Origin: Delphinus delphis
Taxonomy: Eukaryota > Chordata > Mammalia > Artiodactyla > Delphinidae
Assembly (NCBI RefSeq): GCF_949987515.2
Contig: NC_082683.1
Coordinates: forward strand, 100,117,918 to 100,181,917
Direction: 5' to 3'
DNA: 64,000 nt
The notes beneath the pieces were generated by a model, which worked only from the letters and a program-made list of their open reading frames with translations, did not search any database and was not told where the DNA came from. A program made the translations under genes and the position numbers. Below, piece by piece: positions 11,743 to 24,350 of the stretch (positions are counted from its first letter, which is position 1; the number at the start of each line of letters is the position of its first letter).

Positions 11743-11944
11743 TGTTGACAACATGGGTTTGAACTGCATTCCATTTACACATGGAATTTTTTCAATAAAC
11801 ACATACTATAGTACTACACAATCCACAGTTGGTTGAATCCACGGATGCAGAGCTGCAGATATGGAGGGCCAACTATAATGTTATACATGGATTTTCAAAT
11901 GCACGAAGGGTCAGTGCCCCTAACCCCATGTCGTTCAACTGTAT
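11743..11944. mobile_element. Tigger-like non-autonomous DNA transposon
   Basis: The ends form an imperfect inverted repeat: gttgacaacatgggtttgaa at the left and taaccccatgtcgttcaact at the right. Such ends (ttgaacaacacgggtttgaa type) belong to Tc1/mariner-class Tigger elements. It interrupts the old L1. Confidence 0.6.
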
Positions 11945-12482
11945 AGTAATTTCCTTATGCTAATACAATTCCTACCCACCTCCTTTATCTTGTTACTAGC
12001 AAGTACAATACACATGCCTTACATTCCAGTATGGGCCCAATGACATATACATATTCTTTTATACAGCTGCTTTTTATAACAATTAAGAGAAGGAAAATAT
12101 ACATTTATGCTGTCTTCTATAATTAGAGAATCATACCTTATATAATTATCTTTACTGATATGGATTCAAATTACCACATGGTGTCATTTGCTTTCAACCT
12201 TTACTCCTTTTTAAGTATTTCTTTTAAGGCAAGTCTGCTAGCAACAAATTCTCTCAAATCTTGTTTTATCTGAGAAAGTCTTTATTTCACCTTTATTTAT
12301 GAAAGACACCTTTGCTGGATATAGCATTCTTGGTTGACATTTTTTTCCTTTGAGCATTTTGAATATGTTACCCATGGCCTTCTGGCCTCCACTGTTACTG
12401 TTGAAGTCAATTGTTAACCTTGCTCCCTTGAAAATAGTTGTTTTTCTCTTGCTGCTTTCAAAATATTGTCTTTAACTTTCAG

Positions 12483-12713
12483 GGTTTTTTTTGTTTTTTG
12501 TTTTTTCGCTTTTGCAGTATGTGGGCCTCTCACTGTTGTGGCCTCTCCCGTTGCGGAGCACAGGCTCTGGACACGCAGGCTCAGAACACGCAGGCTCAGT
12601 GGCCATGGCTCACGGGCCCAGCTGCTCCGCGGCATGTGGGATCTTCCCGGACACAAACCCGTGTCCCCTGCATCGGCAGGCAGACTCTCAACCACTGCGC
12701 CACCAGGGAAGCC
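12483..12713 (-). mobile_element. Short-form CHR SINE with target-site duplication and an internal duplication
   Basis: The flanks taactttcag (12473-12482) and taactttcag (12715-12724) are identical. The body matches the other young copies except for a 15-bp duplicated module (acacgcaggctcag, then aacacgcaggctcag) at about 12570-12599. Confidence 0.9.
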
Positions 12714-14445
12714 CTAACTTTCAGCACTTTTAAATTTGATGTGTCTGAGGATTTGTTTATCATACTTGGGGTTCACTAAAGTTCCTGGATGTATAAAGTT
12801 ATTGTTTTGCAGTACTTGGAGAACGTTCTTTGAATATTTTTACTTCTTTCTCTCCTCTCCTTCTGGTATTCCCATTCTGCATATGCTGGTGTGCTTTTAT
12901 GGTATTCCACATTTCTCTGAAGCTGTATTCATTTTTCTTCATTTCTTTTTATCTCTATTGATTCATCTTCAAGTTCATCTATTCTTTCTTCTTGCAGTTC
13001 AAGTATACTGTGGAGCCTCTCTAGTGAATTTTTAAAATTGTACTTTGCAACTCCAGAATTTCCATTTGGTTCTTTTTAATATATGTCTCCTTATTGATAT
13101 TCTCCATTCGATGTGACATGGTCATCATATTTTCGTTTACTTTTTAACCATGGTTTCCTTGAGTTCTACTTTCAAGTGTCTCTTGTAAATCCAACACCTT
13201 GTCACTCTCACAGGCAGTTTCTGTTGCCTGCTTTATTTCCAGTGTATGAGTTATACTTTCCTATTTCTTTGCATAATTATTATTTGTCAGGGACAGAAGA
13301 TTTTAGATAATATATTGTAGCAATGGGTCCTTCCCCTCCCTCACCCCCAGGGATTGTTATTTGTTTAGTGACTGGCTGCATTTTTAGTGAAATGTACTCC
13401 CTCCCCTCTCCCAGCATTAAGCTTTTGATGTATCTCCTCAAGAAGGCACAGATTTGGATATAATCACATTTTCCTTGGGGTTTGGTAGGGCTCCCCTTGT
13501 TTCTTTGACCATGCCCAGCTGTTAAACTCCCATAACTGCCAGCTGCTGTATTGTTCTCAGCAATGTTGTGGGGCATAAAATGCTCTATAAACAAATCCAA
13601 TCATATTCTGTCTCCTTTAAAGGCATAGAGATGTTTGAAACTTATCTCAGGATGGCTCCTTCAAGCTGCCTAATTCCATGGTTTTCTCCTGCAAACTAGT
13701 TTACCTACAGCTTAGACTGTATTTTGAATTTATTCTCAGTTGCTTTATGCTACAACCTCTAGTGTTGTGCTCTCACGTTTGAAGTTATTGATGCTCTGTT
13801 GCAAATCAAGTCTTCTTTCAGCAGAGATTAGGAGATATTGGTTTCATAAACTGCTTCTCCAAGGTAAAATCTCTAAGCCAAGCACAGTCCAATCTCTAGT
13901 CCACGCATAGCTTGAACAATGTCAAACTTCTGAGTGACACCCCTACTCCAGAAGCTCAGTGGTGGAAGTGGGAATGCAGTCTGAGGCCTCAGCTTGTCTC
14001 TCCTGGCATGGAACCACCACTTCAGGAGCCAGAGCAGAGGTGATCAGTGTCCCAGTATTCTAAGCATGCCACACTCAAGGTGGAGCCTCCATTCTCTGAG
14101 TGCAGACTGAATAGAAGGGAGCTCTCACTTCTCAGCCACACTCAAGACTTAACCTCAGCAACAGGTAGCTGGGGGCAGGACGAGACAGACTGATATCCTG
14201 CTTTTCCCAGGTAGAGAGCCTTCCAATTGGGAGCTGAGGGAGAGGAAGCCTGTGTTTTTCGCTGCAGCAAAGAGCTGATATGTCACAGAGCTGACAAAGG
14301 GGTGGGGGTCTTGGTTCAACTATTATAGATTCTAAACATTCCAACAGAATTTTCATAGGTTTTCTTGAAGAGATGTTTCTTCACCTGCTGTTCACACATA
14401 GGACCATCTTCAGAGGCTTTATGTGTTTTATTTTGTTAATAATTT

Positions 14446-14742
14446 TTGGGGACTTGCCTGGTCCAGTGGTTAAGAATCTGTCTTCCAATGCAGGGGATGT
14501 GGGTTTGATCCCTGGTCGGGAACTAAGATCCCACATGCTGCAGGGCAACTAAGCCCACAGGCCACAGCTACTGAGCTAGAGAGCCTGCACGCTGCAACTA
14601 CAGAGCCCATACGTCATGAAGCCCACACACCACTACAGAACCCTCGTGCTCTGGAGCCTGTGCACCACAATGAAAGATCCTGTGTGCCACAACTAAGACC
14701 AGACACAGCCAGAAATGAAATAAATATTTTAAAAACAGGGTT
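14446..14742 (+). mobile_element. CHR-type SINE, long form
   Basis: It starts ggggacttgcctggtccagt and ends gacacagccagaaatgaaat with an A-rich tail. It includes the tRNA-related head and the tandem cagctactgagc-type body. Confidence 0.85.
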
Positions 14743-14744
14743 TT

Positions 14745-15700
14745 TTTTTTTTGCCAGTTTCCAGGGAGCAAGGAAGCAGAGTTCCTCATGCTGTCAATCA
14801 TTCAGTTCTTTTAACTTGCAAAAATTGACATCAATATTGTTTTATAAAGTTTACTTTACCCTCATTAACCATTTTCTTTGCTCACTATTCCTTCTTGTGT
14901 CTTAGATCTTCTTTCTGCTTTTCTTGGAGTAAACACTTAAGACATTCATTTAATGTAGATATATTGGTAGTAAGCTCTTTTTAGCTAAAACGTCCTTCCC
15001 TTTTTTCTTGATAGTTTTGTTGGGTACAGAATTCTAGGCTAACAGCTTCCTCTCAGTATCTAAAATATTATTCCACTGTCTTCTGGTTTTTACTGTTGTT
15101 CTTAAGCACCTGTAAGGACTAATTACTGTTACTTCTCGGTAAGGTCTTCTCTTGCTCTTTTAAGACCCTCTATTTTGGTGGTTTGCTTCATAAGGGTATT
15201 GCTCTGACTTCTCACTTTTGTAGGTTCTAGACTTTATCTTCCAGAACTTAGCTCAGTAGATCTAGCTATTGACTTATTTCCCAGACTCCACAAATTTGAG
15301 GATGTTTGACTTTAATCAAAATTTTAAATTCTCAGCCAAAATACCTTCAAATGTTATCCATAACCATTCTATCACCTCCTTCTCATACACTATTAGATGT
15401 TCACTGACCTTCTCCACATGTTCTGGATGTCCTTTAACCTCTCCTTCACACCCTCTGTCTCTGTAATGCACTGCATTCTGTATAATTGCATCTTGGTCTT
15501 TTATCTGTTGTTTTTTGTGTCCAAATGTTTTACTGTTTCAGTCTTACTGATCATTTTCCTTCTCATGCGCTCTTGTTATCCCCCACCTCCACCATTTTTA
15601 ATACTCTTGTTCCTTCTCAATTTGTTGATGTTCTCTTCTTTTCCCTGTATTGTATTTCAATGAATCTAAGCCATTAAGTATTGAAGGATACACCATTTTT
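14745..15700 (-). mobile_element. Old L1-like segment, second copy
   Basis: tgggtacagaattctaggct, then tattccactgtcttctggtt parallels ggatatagcattcttggttg and catggccttctggcctccac at 12316-12392. This points to a second L1 fragment in the same orientation rather than an extension of the first. Diverged. Confidence 0.45.
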
Positions 15701-16039
15701 TTGTAGCACTAACATAACCAAAATATACTACAATGCCATCCAAATTTTAGATATGTTTTTTAAAATGTCTTTGAACACACTCATCCAATAATTTCAATAT
15801 CTGCCATCATTAGAGGTCAAAACCTACTGTTTCTCCTGATTTTTAAAAAATAATTTCTCATTTTTGTGACTCTGAATATGAGTCCAAGACTATTAGAACA
15901 CTACCTATGAAAATTATTTGAGATTGGGTCTAAAGTGCTTTCTGTAAGAGAGTATTAACATTAAATCTGTTAAGTGTCTGAAACCACTTCTAACCTGAAA
16001 CAACTTTAATTTTTCTGACTCCATAAAAGTATGAGTCTG

Positions 16040-16243
16040 GGGCTTCCCTGGTGGCGCAGTGGTTGAGAGTCCGCCTGCCGATGCAGGAGACACAGGTTCG
16101 TGCCCCGGTCCGAGGAGATCCCACATGCCGCGGAGCGGTTAGGCCCGTGAGCCATGGCCGCTGAGCCTGCGCATCCGAAGCCCGTGCTCCACAATGGGAG
16201 AGGCCACAACAGTGAGAGGCCCGTGTACCGCAAAAAAAAAAAG
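16040..16243 (+). mobile_element. Young short-form CHR SINE with 15-bp target-site duplication
   Basis: It starts ggggcttccctggtggcgca and ends gtgtaccgcaaaaaaaaa. Perfect flanking repeats aaaagtatgagtctg lie at 16025-16039 and 16244-16258. Confidence 0.95.
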
Positions 16244-16529
16244 AAAAGTATGAGTCTGTGTTGGCTTGTAGGTTCAAATTCTCAGGGAAGATTTTTTGTC
16301 TTCCCTCCACCCAGTTCTCTCTCTGAGGTAGGCTATCTTGCTTCATTCCTTCACTGAGTATATCATATTTTGAGGTCCCAGGTTTTGGAAGAGTATCTCC
16401 CTCAGACTTCACACTTATGTAGGCCCTATGCTTTGTCACCATTTTAAAGTTTGGCTCATTCCAAAGTCCTCAGGACACCTGGAGCAGTTGTCTTCTTTAA
16501 TGCTTGCTTGTCTAGATTCATGCTTTTTG

Positions 16530-17030
16530 TCCCCCCCCACCCCAAATTAATTTATTTTGAAAAATTTCAAGTCTACAGACGTTTGAAACAATACAATATG
16601 CATCCATCTACCCTTAACTGATTTCAGCAGTTGTTATTCCGCCACATTTGTATTATCATACACACACACATTTTGCCTAACCATTTACAATAATAAAATA
16701 TTTCATCCCTACATATTACAGCATGCCGTCTCCTAAGATTTCCAATATAAGCACAAATCCATGATCACACCTAAGGAAATTAAACATTCCATATCATTGA
16801 AGAGTTCATATACAAATTTCCACAGCTGTGCCTAAAATGTCTTTAATGGCGGGGATTATTTAATTCAAGATCAAATCACAGTTCATGCATTTCATGTCAC
16901 TGTTTGATCTAGAATAGTCTCCATACCTGTTTTACACAGCAGTTACTTTAATAATTCACATCAGGCATCTCTGTAAATGTCCTATATTCCACTTTTGTCT
17001 ATTTCACATGTTTAGATTCAGGTCAAATAC
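16530..17030 (-). repeat. Old LINE-like 3'-end segment, family not assigned
   Basis: ttgaaaaatttcaagtctac, gcatccatctacccttaact and atgtcactgtttgatctaga resemble a widespread ancient L1-type 3' region. No coding remains visible. Confidence 0.4.
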
Positions 17031-17599
17031 TTTTGGCAAAAATGCTACAGGTGATAGGGTGGAGCTTTGAGCATCTTTCTTCTTTCCTGACTCAGCAATG
17101 CTTTTAAAGAAGGTTTTTGTTTGTTTTTAAGTGAATCTTACCCAGCATTTCAGATGTTTGAACCATCAGAGTTCCTCAGGGCATGCAGTCTGCCATACTG
17201 TCAGAAACTGATGTCCCTATGTATTGCCTTTCCAAATCAACAACAGTAACATATTTGTAAATGAAAGAACAGTGATATATTTACCACCACCTGAGCCCAA
17301 GTAATATGAAAAGGGGAAGCTTGAGACAAAACCTGGCATTAGGTACTGTATCCTACCAATTCATTTTTTGCATTTTTTATTTCCTAAAAATCTAGAGCAA
17401 AATATGGGTATATGCTGAGATCTAGAAGTCTAAGGACCAATCAAATTAGTGAAGGACAAGTTTAACTACTTAAGAGTTGAGGATAGATTTAAAAGCCTTG
17501 GGGTCCTGTACTGAAGTCTCTTCTTGTTTCATCAGTAAAAAGGGAGAAATTACATTTCTAACCTTCCCCCTTTTCATCCCAATAGCAGGAAGAAGAAAC

Positions 17600-17830
17600 A
17601 GGAAGCTATATGCTTGTTGAGAACTTACTATGTGTCAACCCTGTGGCTACAAAGGATCTTGTGTCCATAGCAATTCCATGAGCTGCATATGACTATCTCC
17701 ATTTCACAACACAAATAAAGTAAAACTCTGGGTTCACACAGATCAGTAAATCTATCACTTCAAAAGGTTTAAACCAAAGTCTCCCCAATGGCCAAAATCC
17801 ATGCTTTTTCCACTACACGAAATGCATCTA
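17600..17830 (-). repeat. MIR SINE
   Basis: gagaacttactatgtgtcaa, then gcatatgactatctccattt and a decayed head ending tgctttttccactacac. Reverse orientation. Confidence 0.6.
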
Positions 17831-19449
17831 GAAAGATGATAATTTGGAAGTTTCATTCTGATATTTTACTTGATTATTCACGGCCATAAGCTCTGTATAA
17901 CCTAAAGAAAAACCAAAGTCATATTTTTTGAAAGAACAGTCTACACTCAGTCATTAATCTAACCCACTGAACTCTTGTTGCTGCTCAAACTGGAGCAGGT
18001 CTTACCAAGGTCATCTATGGCTTCTGCATTCCTAAATTCAATAGCCACTTTAGCATTACTTCATCTCTCGCTCCAACATTTTATCACTGATACTTCATAC
18101 CCCTTCTTGCCACCTTTTTCTTTTGTCTTCCATTATAGCTCTCCTGGCTTTCTTCCATGACTAATCCATAGTGTACTTGTGGAGTCTTTTTTCCTAATCC
18201 TTAAATGTTGTTGCCTCTGCTATCATTAAGTATTCTACCCTTATTGTATAAATTTCCTAGGCAATACCATACGCTTACATTGTTTCAGTTACCAACTATT
18301 ATGCAAGTGACTCAACTCTGACATTTGTTTACTGAATGCCTACTGTGTGCTAGCATGCCTACCGTGTGCTAGGCATTCAGTGATGAATAAAACAGACATG
18401 ATTCCTGATGTATCTTACAGGTTCTATCTGCAGCCCAAGGATTTTTTGTAAGCACCAGAACTATGGACACCTACCTGCACCTTAATTTTCCAGAGGTACC
18501 TTAAACTCAACAAACCCCCTTTTCTTTTCTCCCCCTTTACTATTTTAATAGGTACCACATAAAATACGCCGTAGGCAACTGCGTGGCCTCAGTTATTGGT
18601 CTATTTCACTTTTTAAATCTCTAAAATTTGACTGCTATTTTCCATCTCCACTGCCAGACAGCTAGTTTACTGCTCACCTAGATTACTCAGAGCCTACAAT
18701 TGTCTCTCCACTACCAATCTCCTCATAACTCATTCTTCATAATTAAAATGATCTTTCAAAAAGGCACACCTGATTATATCAACTCACCAAGTCCCATCGT
18801 GCTTAATCTTCTTCAGGGGCTCCTTGTTGCCCTCAGTGAAAGCCCTTTAACATGACTTTCAAACCCCTCTGCTTGAAAAGGACCCTGCTCATTTCTCCAG
18901 CTTAGTATTTTACTACTCCAACGTACATGCTATTCCAGACTCTATTCCAGCCAAACTGAACTTTTCAGGTCCTGGAATACATAGATGTTCTCTTTCATTT
19001 TTAGGCTTCTGTATATTTATTCTTTTTTCCTTTTCTCTTTTACCTGGTCCTATCTTTTATGAGTGAGAGAGATTGCTTCCCTGACCAACAAAATTTGGGG
19101 TTAGATCCTTTCCTATGTGTTAATCCCTACCATAGCACTCATCATTCTCCAACAGAGTCTAAACACGTGAGGGAAGGGACTGTATTTTATCTTGTTCATG
19201 ACAATATCTCCAGTGCCCTGCACAGAGTATAAATTTTAAAAATAAATTTAAATGATTAAGTCTCAACTCAAAGAGGAAGAAAAAAAAAGAAATTCATTTG
19301 AAAAATTTTTCAATTTTCTAATTTAATAGAAATAACCAAAACAATGTGGCTTTCAAACAAAGCTTTAAACTAATCTAATACAACTTCTACAACACATTCC
19401 AGAGCATTATAACAAGAAATATTTACAGGTAGCTAATGTATTAAATAAC
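17831..19449. other. Intergenic DNA downstream of TRIM33, no gene seen
   Basis: Mostly unique-looking sequence. It contains a local duplication (gcctactgtgtgctagcat, then gcctaccgtgtgctaggcat) at 18338-18376 inside an old repeat-like stretch. An AATAAA word on the gene strand at about 19015 could extend the TRIM33 3' UTR. No protein match recognised. Confidence 0.5.
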
Positions 19450-22400
19450 CATGAAAAGAAAATCTTGCTTTTATTACACACCAGCAAAAAACACAGGAAC
19501 GGAACAATTAGAAACTGCAACCTTGTTTAAAAAAATTAAATATGATGATTTAGAGAATACAATACCACAGAAACAGCACTTTTTCTTTCAGAATCATATT
19601 GACGGGTAGTTAACTATGTGCAAAAATAATAGTAATTGTAATATTAGTAATAATAATAATGAGGGGAGAAGAGTTGAAATACTGGAAGCAAGGAACTAGT
19701 AAGGATGTGAATTTAACCCTTTCGTGTGTAGGTATGTCTACATAGAAAATCAACAGGCTTTCAGATTGCACAAATCTTTTTGTTATAGGCTTATATACAT
19801 GTTTCACTGTGATTTAAAACATAGTTAATACCTACATTTTTCAGACCAGGAGCAGACATGCATTTCGTTCTTAAGATTGAAATTTAGGCCACACTTGAAA
19901 GGGAGTACTGCAGTGGCACTTACAAAATCATTTCAGTGCCTTCCCACATACAAATTTGGTGAATTTAAAAGAACAGTATTTTTAATTTTAAAGATCACTT
20001 GCTTTCTAGAAAAGGGCTAAACTTAATTTTGTACATTTTGTAGTTTGATCATAACAAATATATCCAAATTGACTTATTTTCAAAGATAATTTTGTTTCTC
20101 AGATACAATAAAAAATATATAAAAGACCACGAAGGCAAACACAAGGAACTAAATGGAAGAAATGCTATACATGCATTTTGACCAAATAAAACAAACCATT
20201 ATATCCAAGAGTACATGTTGAAATCTGAAAGGTCTATGTAAACTGTGGCATATAAATTTTTTTCTTAAAAAAGTACCTTCAATTCTTTTACTCAAATGCC
20301 TACTTTTAAAAAAATATGCAACTTTCCCCAATTTTTAAAATAAAATGCCACAATATATTGTCATTAGCTCCAGCATACATTTAATTCCTTAATTTTTAAA
20401 AGATAGACTGGGTGATATGCATACAAACTTTCCTATAAAATCACCATCCAGGAGAGGATTATGACATGCTATTAGGCAACAGACTTAAAGCAGTGTTATT
20501 GCTTTATCAAGGAGGAGATAACTGTGAGAGAAATAAAACATCCAGGTCTGGTATATGATCAAGCTGCAATACACTAAACCTTGGATCACCTCCAGCAGAT
20601 TATTAATATAGATGGTATAAGAATTCATGGTATGAATTAAGAACTTGATTGTTTTAATTAGGGAAGTTGGGGAGGTTGGATTTTATAAAACTACTCACTG
20701 ATCCAAAGTTAAGTATGCAAATAAGCAGTGCTGACCTCAAGAAATGAGATTTTTATACTTCATGTGTTGTATGTGAGTGAGCATGGGTAAAGGACTTTAA
20801 AAGGCCAAGAGAGAGGGGGCCACAGCATTTACTCCCATTTTGACTACTAAGAGACTGTTTAATAATGTATGGTAGGCCACAACCCAGGAGCATAGTCAGA
20901 AAACCTAAGTCTACTGGCTTATTAAAACTAATCACTAATAGTTACATGGCAGGATACCTGCTGAGGTAATTGGTAAATCTATAATTTGCACACCATAAAC
21001 CTTTTGCTTCTATTTAAAAGCATTATTTCTTTGGATTAACTAAAAATCTCAAAGTGTTATAACAAAAAATTAGAATTAACTAACTTTAAAATTTATTTAA
21101 AATTCCCTTATATAAGAATAGAAGTCAGAAAGTACCTTGTTGATTCCAAAAAGAATAATTTCAACAGTGGATTCAATGCCTTAACCTTTCTCTGTGGTAA
21201 TGATTTGATGTTTCAATATAGCGCATGACCTACAATTTAACCATACTTTGGAACACATACATACTTCACCTTGCAAAGCAATTCCTTCACTCAGTGCTAC
21301 AAAAAGACAAATTTAAGCCAGAGGAACAGACTGAGGAACACTTTGTTCTTAGTGAAAATGAAAAATGAAGTGTGGTGAAAGTTTGCAAGCTTTTAAGGAA
21401 ACATTTAACATCTACAAATCAAAAATACTGCCTTTTAACAAAGAATACAAATGTAAGGGAGTATCAAAACAAACACCTTCAGGGATCAATATTTGTCTTT
21501 TTAAAACATAAATGAGTAGGAAAACATGTAAGATATCTGAATACCAATTTAAATTTTTATATTTTTTTACAGTCATATTAGTGCTGAACAAATCAGCTTA
21601 GAAACACAATGATAAATGTGCAAGAAAAAAGCTTTAATGAAATCTAAAGTGAATACCTTCACTTAAACGTGGTTTGTTGCTAGCTATATAATAGTAATTC
21701 CTCAGCCGTATGAACTACCTTCTGTTAAGAGAAATGAAGCCTGTTAAATGCTGGCAATAAGTAGCTTTTTAAGAACTAATCTTAAATTAAAAGAAAACAA
21801 AAACGCCATCTAACATGGAAATGTTTTGAATGAAACACATTACCTTTTAAGGCCCCAAATATCAAGAAATAAATATTTACTTAAAATTTTTGTTTCTGCC
21901 CCCGTTGGTAGAACCTATTATCTAAGACTCGTGAAAAGTATTCATATGAAGAGCAAGCATAAAATATTAGAACTCAGTGGCTTGGCAAAATGAAGTTATA
22001 CTGTTACTCATCACTTTCCAAAAATGTGCCCTTCGGTAAGTCTCCTGATAAACTGAAATCATGAATGTTGTGGGAAAGAGGAAAATGCACACATAAAGGC
22101 ATTTTAAAACAATTTTCTCCTTCTTATAAGAAACCTGTTCTTAAAGAACTTAAAATTTGAGTAAAATGATAAAAGTTTGGTATATGTTTTGAAGTTTAAC
22201 TTATAAAGAAACTGAAAAAGAAGCTAAAAGAAAGCCACAGAATGAAGTCAGTAGCAATAATAAAACCAATATACCATCAGAAGGCTTGAATCATATTCAT
22301 TTTTACCCCCACCACTTGTTAAGAAAAGAAAAACAACCCAAAGAAATTTGTATAATAACTTCTTTAGAGCACTTTATTTGATTCAATACGCACTAAAAAA

Positions 22401-24058
22401 TATTTACCTCTTAGACAATTATGTCAAATAATTTTTTCTGAGTAGTCTACTGTCTGAACTGTTCAAGCTGAATTTTTAAAAAGGCAAATGATTTGCCACA
22501 AATCTGCTGATGTCTGAAAAATATCTAATGGAAAGTCTTCTATTTTGGTCACTTTACATTCTAACATGTCCATACAAAAGTAGGACTAAAATTTTTAACT
22601 CAACAAAAGAGAAGCCTGTACACAGTCTAGAACACGCATCTTGGATCTGAGCATCACAAATGAAGAGAAGAAAAATGAAACAGAGCCAAGGTGGTTTATC
22701 TGCCTCGGGTGCTAAAATCAGAGTAGTAAAGGTGGGTTTACTCCAGTAACCATTCAAGTGGGGATTGATTGGCTCATTTTCAGGATATACTTACAGGTCT
22801 CTTCTACGTCCTTTAAGCCCCCAGTCCATGCAAATGTCCCACTTGGTGGACGGATGAGTACTCTAACCCCACCGGGTTTATTTCAATATTTTGATATTTT
22901 AATAATAAGCTGCTTCTGAAGATTTTCTGAGAAGTCTGTTCTCTATTAAAATAAGATAGAACCTCAAAATATGAATGTGAACATTAGAAATAGACAGCAT
23001 ATATTACAAATCCATTCTTGATAGGAACATTAGTAAGAATACATATTAGCTTAAAAAACAGGCTCAGCAAATGTTGCTGATCTGCCAGAAGTTTTAGTTC
23101 ACTATTTACAAATAAGACAAAGTGAAATACAGAAAATTTTACACATTTGGTAGTTGACAGATTACTGTTTGCCAATAGTGGTCTATCAGAAAACTGATAT
23201 GAAGGAAGACTGGATAAGAGCCAGCTGTCACCTTCGCAATCAAATTTTAAATGTACAGAAAACTAGATTAATTTTCAAACAAACATTCTACCTTTCACGG
23301 GAATAACTATGATCAGATGATTTGATTTGGAAGTGCAATTCTGTGGAAGTGTCTTCTGGAAATGACTACTGTAAATGATCTGCTACTGAAAGGTTACCAT
23401 ATTTATTTCAGTAGAACATTAAAGTTGATTAAATGATGATCAATGGTCATGTTTCCTAGGCTCTTAAGTATGAACAGAAAATAAACTATTGTTGAGTTCT
23501 TTAAACCAATATAAAACTAAGGCCCAACAGCATCAAAATGAGAGAAAATATAACAGCATGATGCAATGCACATCTGCACTGACATCAAAGTGGAATCTGA
23601 GCAACTTTGATTTTTAACTAGAAAATAAGCCAGTATGTATATGTGTGGAGGGGGAGGCATAAAAGTGGGTTTAATAATTGTGCACTCTACTCCAAAGAGA
23701 CAATTTAACCAGTGACATGACCCTTAAGTACTTGAACACTCAGTATCTGCACCAATCAATACCAAGTGATCATCAACATCTGCCCATTCTAAAAATCAGA
23801 ACCATTCTCTGTGGTAACAGAAATCTTCAAATCATTTTACTTTCGCTTTTGTTTTTACTTTTAAAGTTGCAAATAGAGTCCTTCCCCCCTTTCTTGACAA
23901 GAATGTGTTTTCTGTCCATTATTTCAATCTAATACTGTGTAAAAGCTATCAGCTTCTTCGAGGAGGTGCCCACTGTAGGCAGGATATTCCAGCAACACTT
24001 AAATAAAAGTTTTTCATTCTTTTCTTTTTTTAAACAATTGATTTAAGTTCATGTCATT
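19450..24058 (-). other. TRIM33: TRIM33 3' untranslated region (long, nearly repeat-free)
   Basis: About 4.6 kb follows the stop codon without a recognisable SINE, LINE or DNA transposon, whereas flanking DNA has one every 1-2 kb. That, and the known length of the human TRIM33 3' UTR (several kb, from memory), support transcription of this stretch. Its AU-richness and many TTTATTT/ATTTA-type words suggest post-transcriptional control, but I cannot name specific microRNA sites. The distal end is uncertain. Confidence 0.6.
19470..19475 (-). promoter_or_regulatory. TRIM33: Candidate distal poly(A) signal AATAAA of TRIM33
   Basis: The plus strand reads tttatt, which is AATAAA on the gene strand (context gtgtaataaaagc). 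It lies about 4.6 kb past the stop. A GT-rich stretch (aatgtgttgtagaagttgt) follows at about 19374-19405. Other AATAAA words occur nearer the stop (for example about 22374, 22873 and 23403) and could give shorter 3' UTRs. Another at about 19015 could give a longer one. Confidence 0.4.
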
Positions 24059-24271
24059 TTACTTTATATGTACTGGTCTCTCATCTGACTTTAGGCGTTT
24101 TCTGCGGGGCTGTATAAAGTCTTCATCAGAGTCCTCAGTTACCTCACCATCATCCTCTTCCTGCTCAAACTCTGGCAAAGGTGCGAAGGTCCTGTCTGAG
24201 TAGATCTCTGTGAGTTTATCTTCAAAGTACAATGCAACTGCTTTCCCTGCCTGAGCTACTTCTGAATCAGC
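24059..24271 (-). CDS. TRIM33: TRIM33 exon 20 (coding part): end of bromodomain and C-terminus
   Basis: This is 213 nt of coding sequence: 70 codons and a TAA stop at 24059-24061. It starts ADSEVAQAGKAVALYFEDKL (last bromodomain helix). An acidic tail follows (EQEEDDGEVTEDSDEDF), then a basic, NLS-like end (PRRKRLKSDERPVHIK). The acceptor is gcttgcag/GCTGAT. The C-terminus matches TRIM33 and differs from TRIM24 and TRIM28, so it settles which paralogue this is. Confidence 0.97.
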   Translation of the reverse strand, partial: ADSEVAQAGKAVALYFEDKLTEIYSDRTFAPLPEFEQEEDDGEVTEDSDEDFIQPRRKRLKSDERPVHIK

Positions 24272-24350
24272 CTGCAAGCAAAAGATAGGAATATTCACCT
24301 ATTGGTAATGCATATTCCTTCACCAAGTTTGCATGGTCTGAAAAGCTTAC

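Larger units (their letters stand above)
7085..13660 (-). mobile_element. Large old L1, minus strand, interrupted by later insertions
   Basis: The 3' end lies near 7.1 kb (catcacctccaaaagaaact, tggctattaggaataatgct). Reverse transcriptase residues appear on the minus strand at 8919-9275 (GICEKSTAHT, then [12 protein letters not shown]), where the catalytic FADD is FRDD, so it is dead. Endonuclease- and ORF1-like AT-rich sequence continues to about 13.7 kb. Insertions: SINE 8396-8508, SINE 9852-9980, L1 3' end 9990-10262, Tigger-like element 11743-11944 and SINE 12483-12713. Stops are frequent. The boundaries are approximate. Confidence 0.75.

Noticed and set aside
13280..14356. Minus-strand open frames in the AT-rich intergenic region
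   Set aside because: Short, without recognisable domains or splice support, and adjoining old L1 sequence.
16040..16243. tRNA-like A and B box regions as a tRNA gene
   Set aside because: The sequence is a SINE head without a functional tRNA fold, with an A tail and target duplication.
24272..24298. ATG upstream of the last exon (MNIPIFCLQ...)
   Set aside because: The first nine residues are intron 19. The acceptor gcttgcag and the conserved ADSEV start define the exon.
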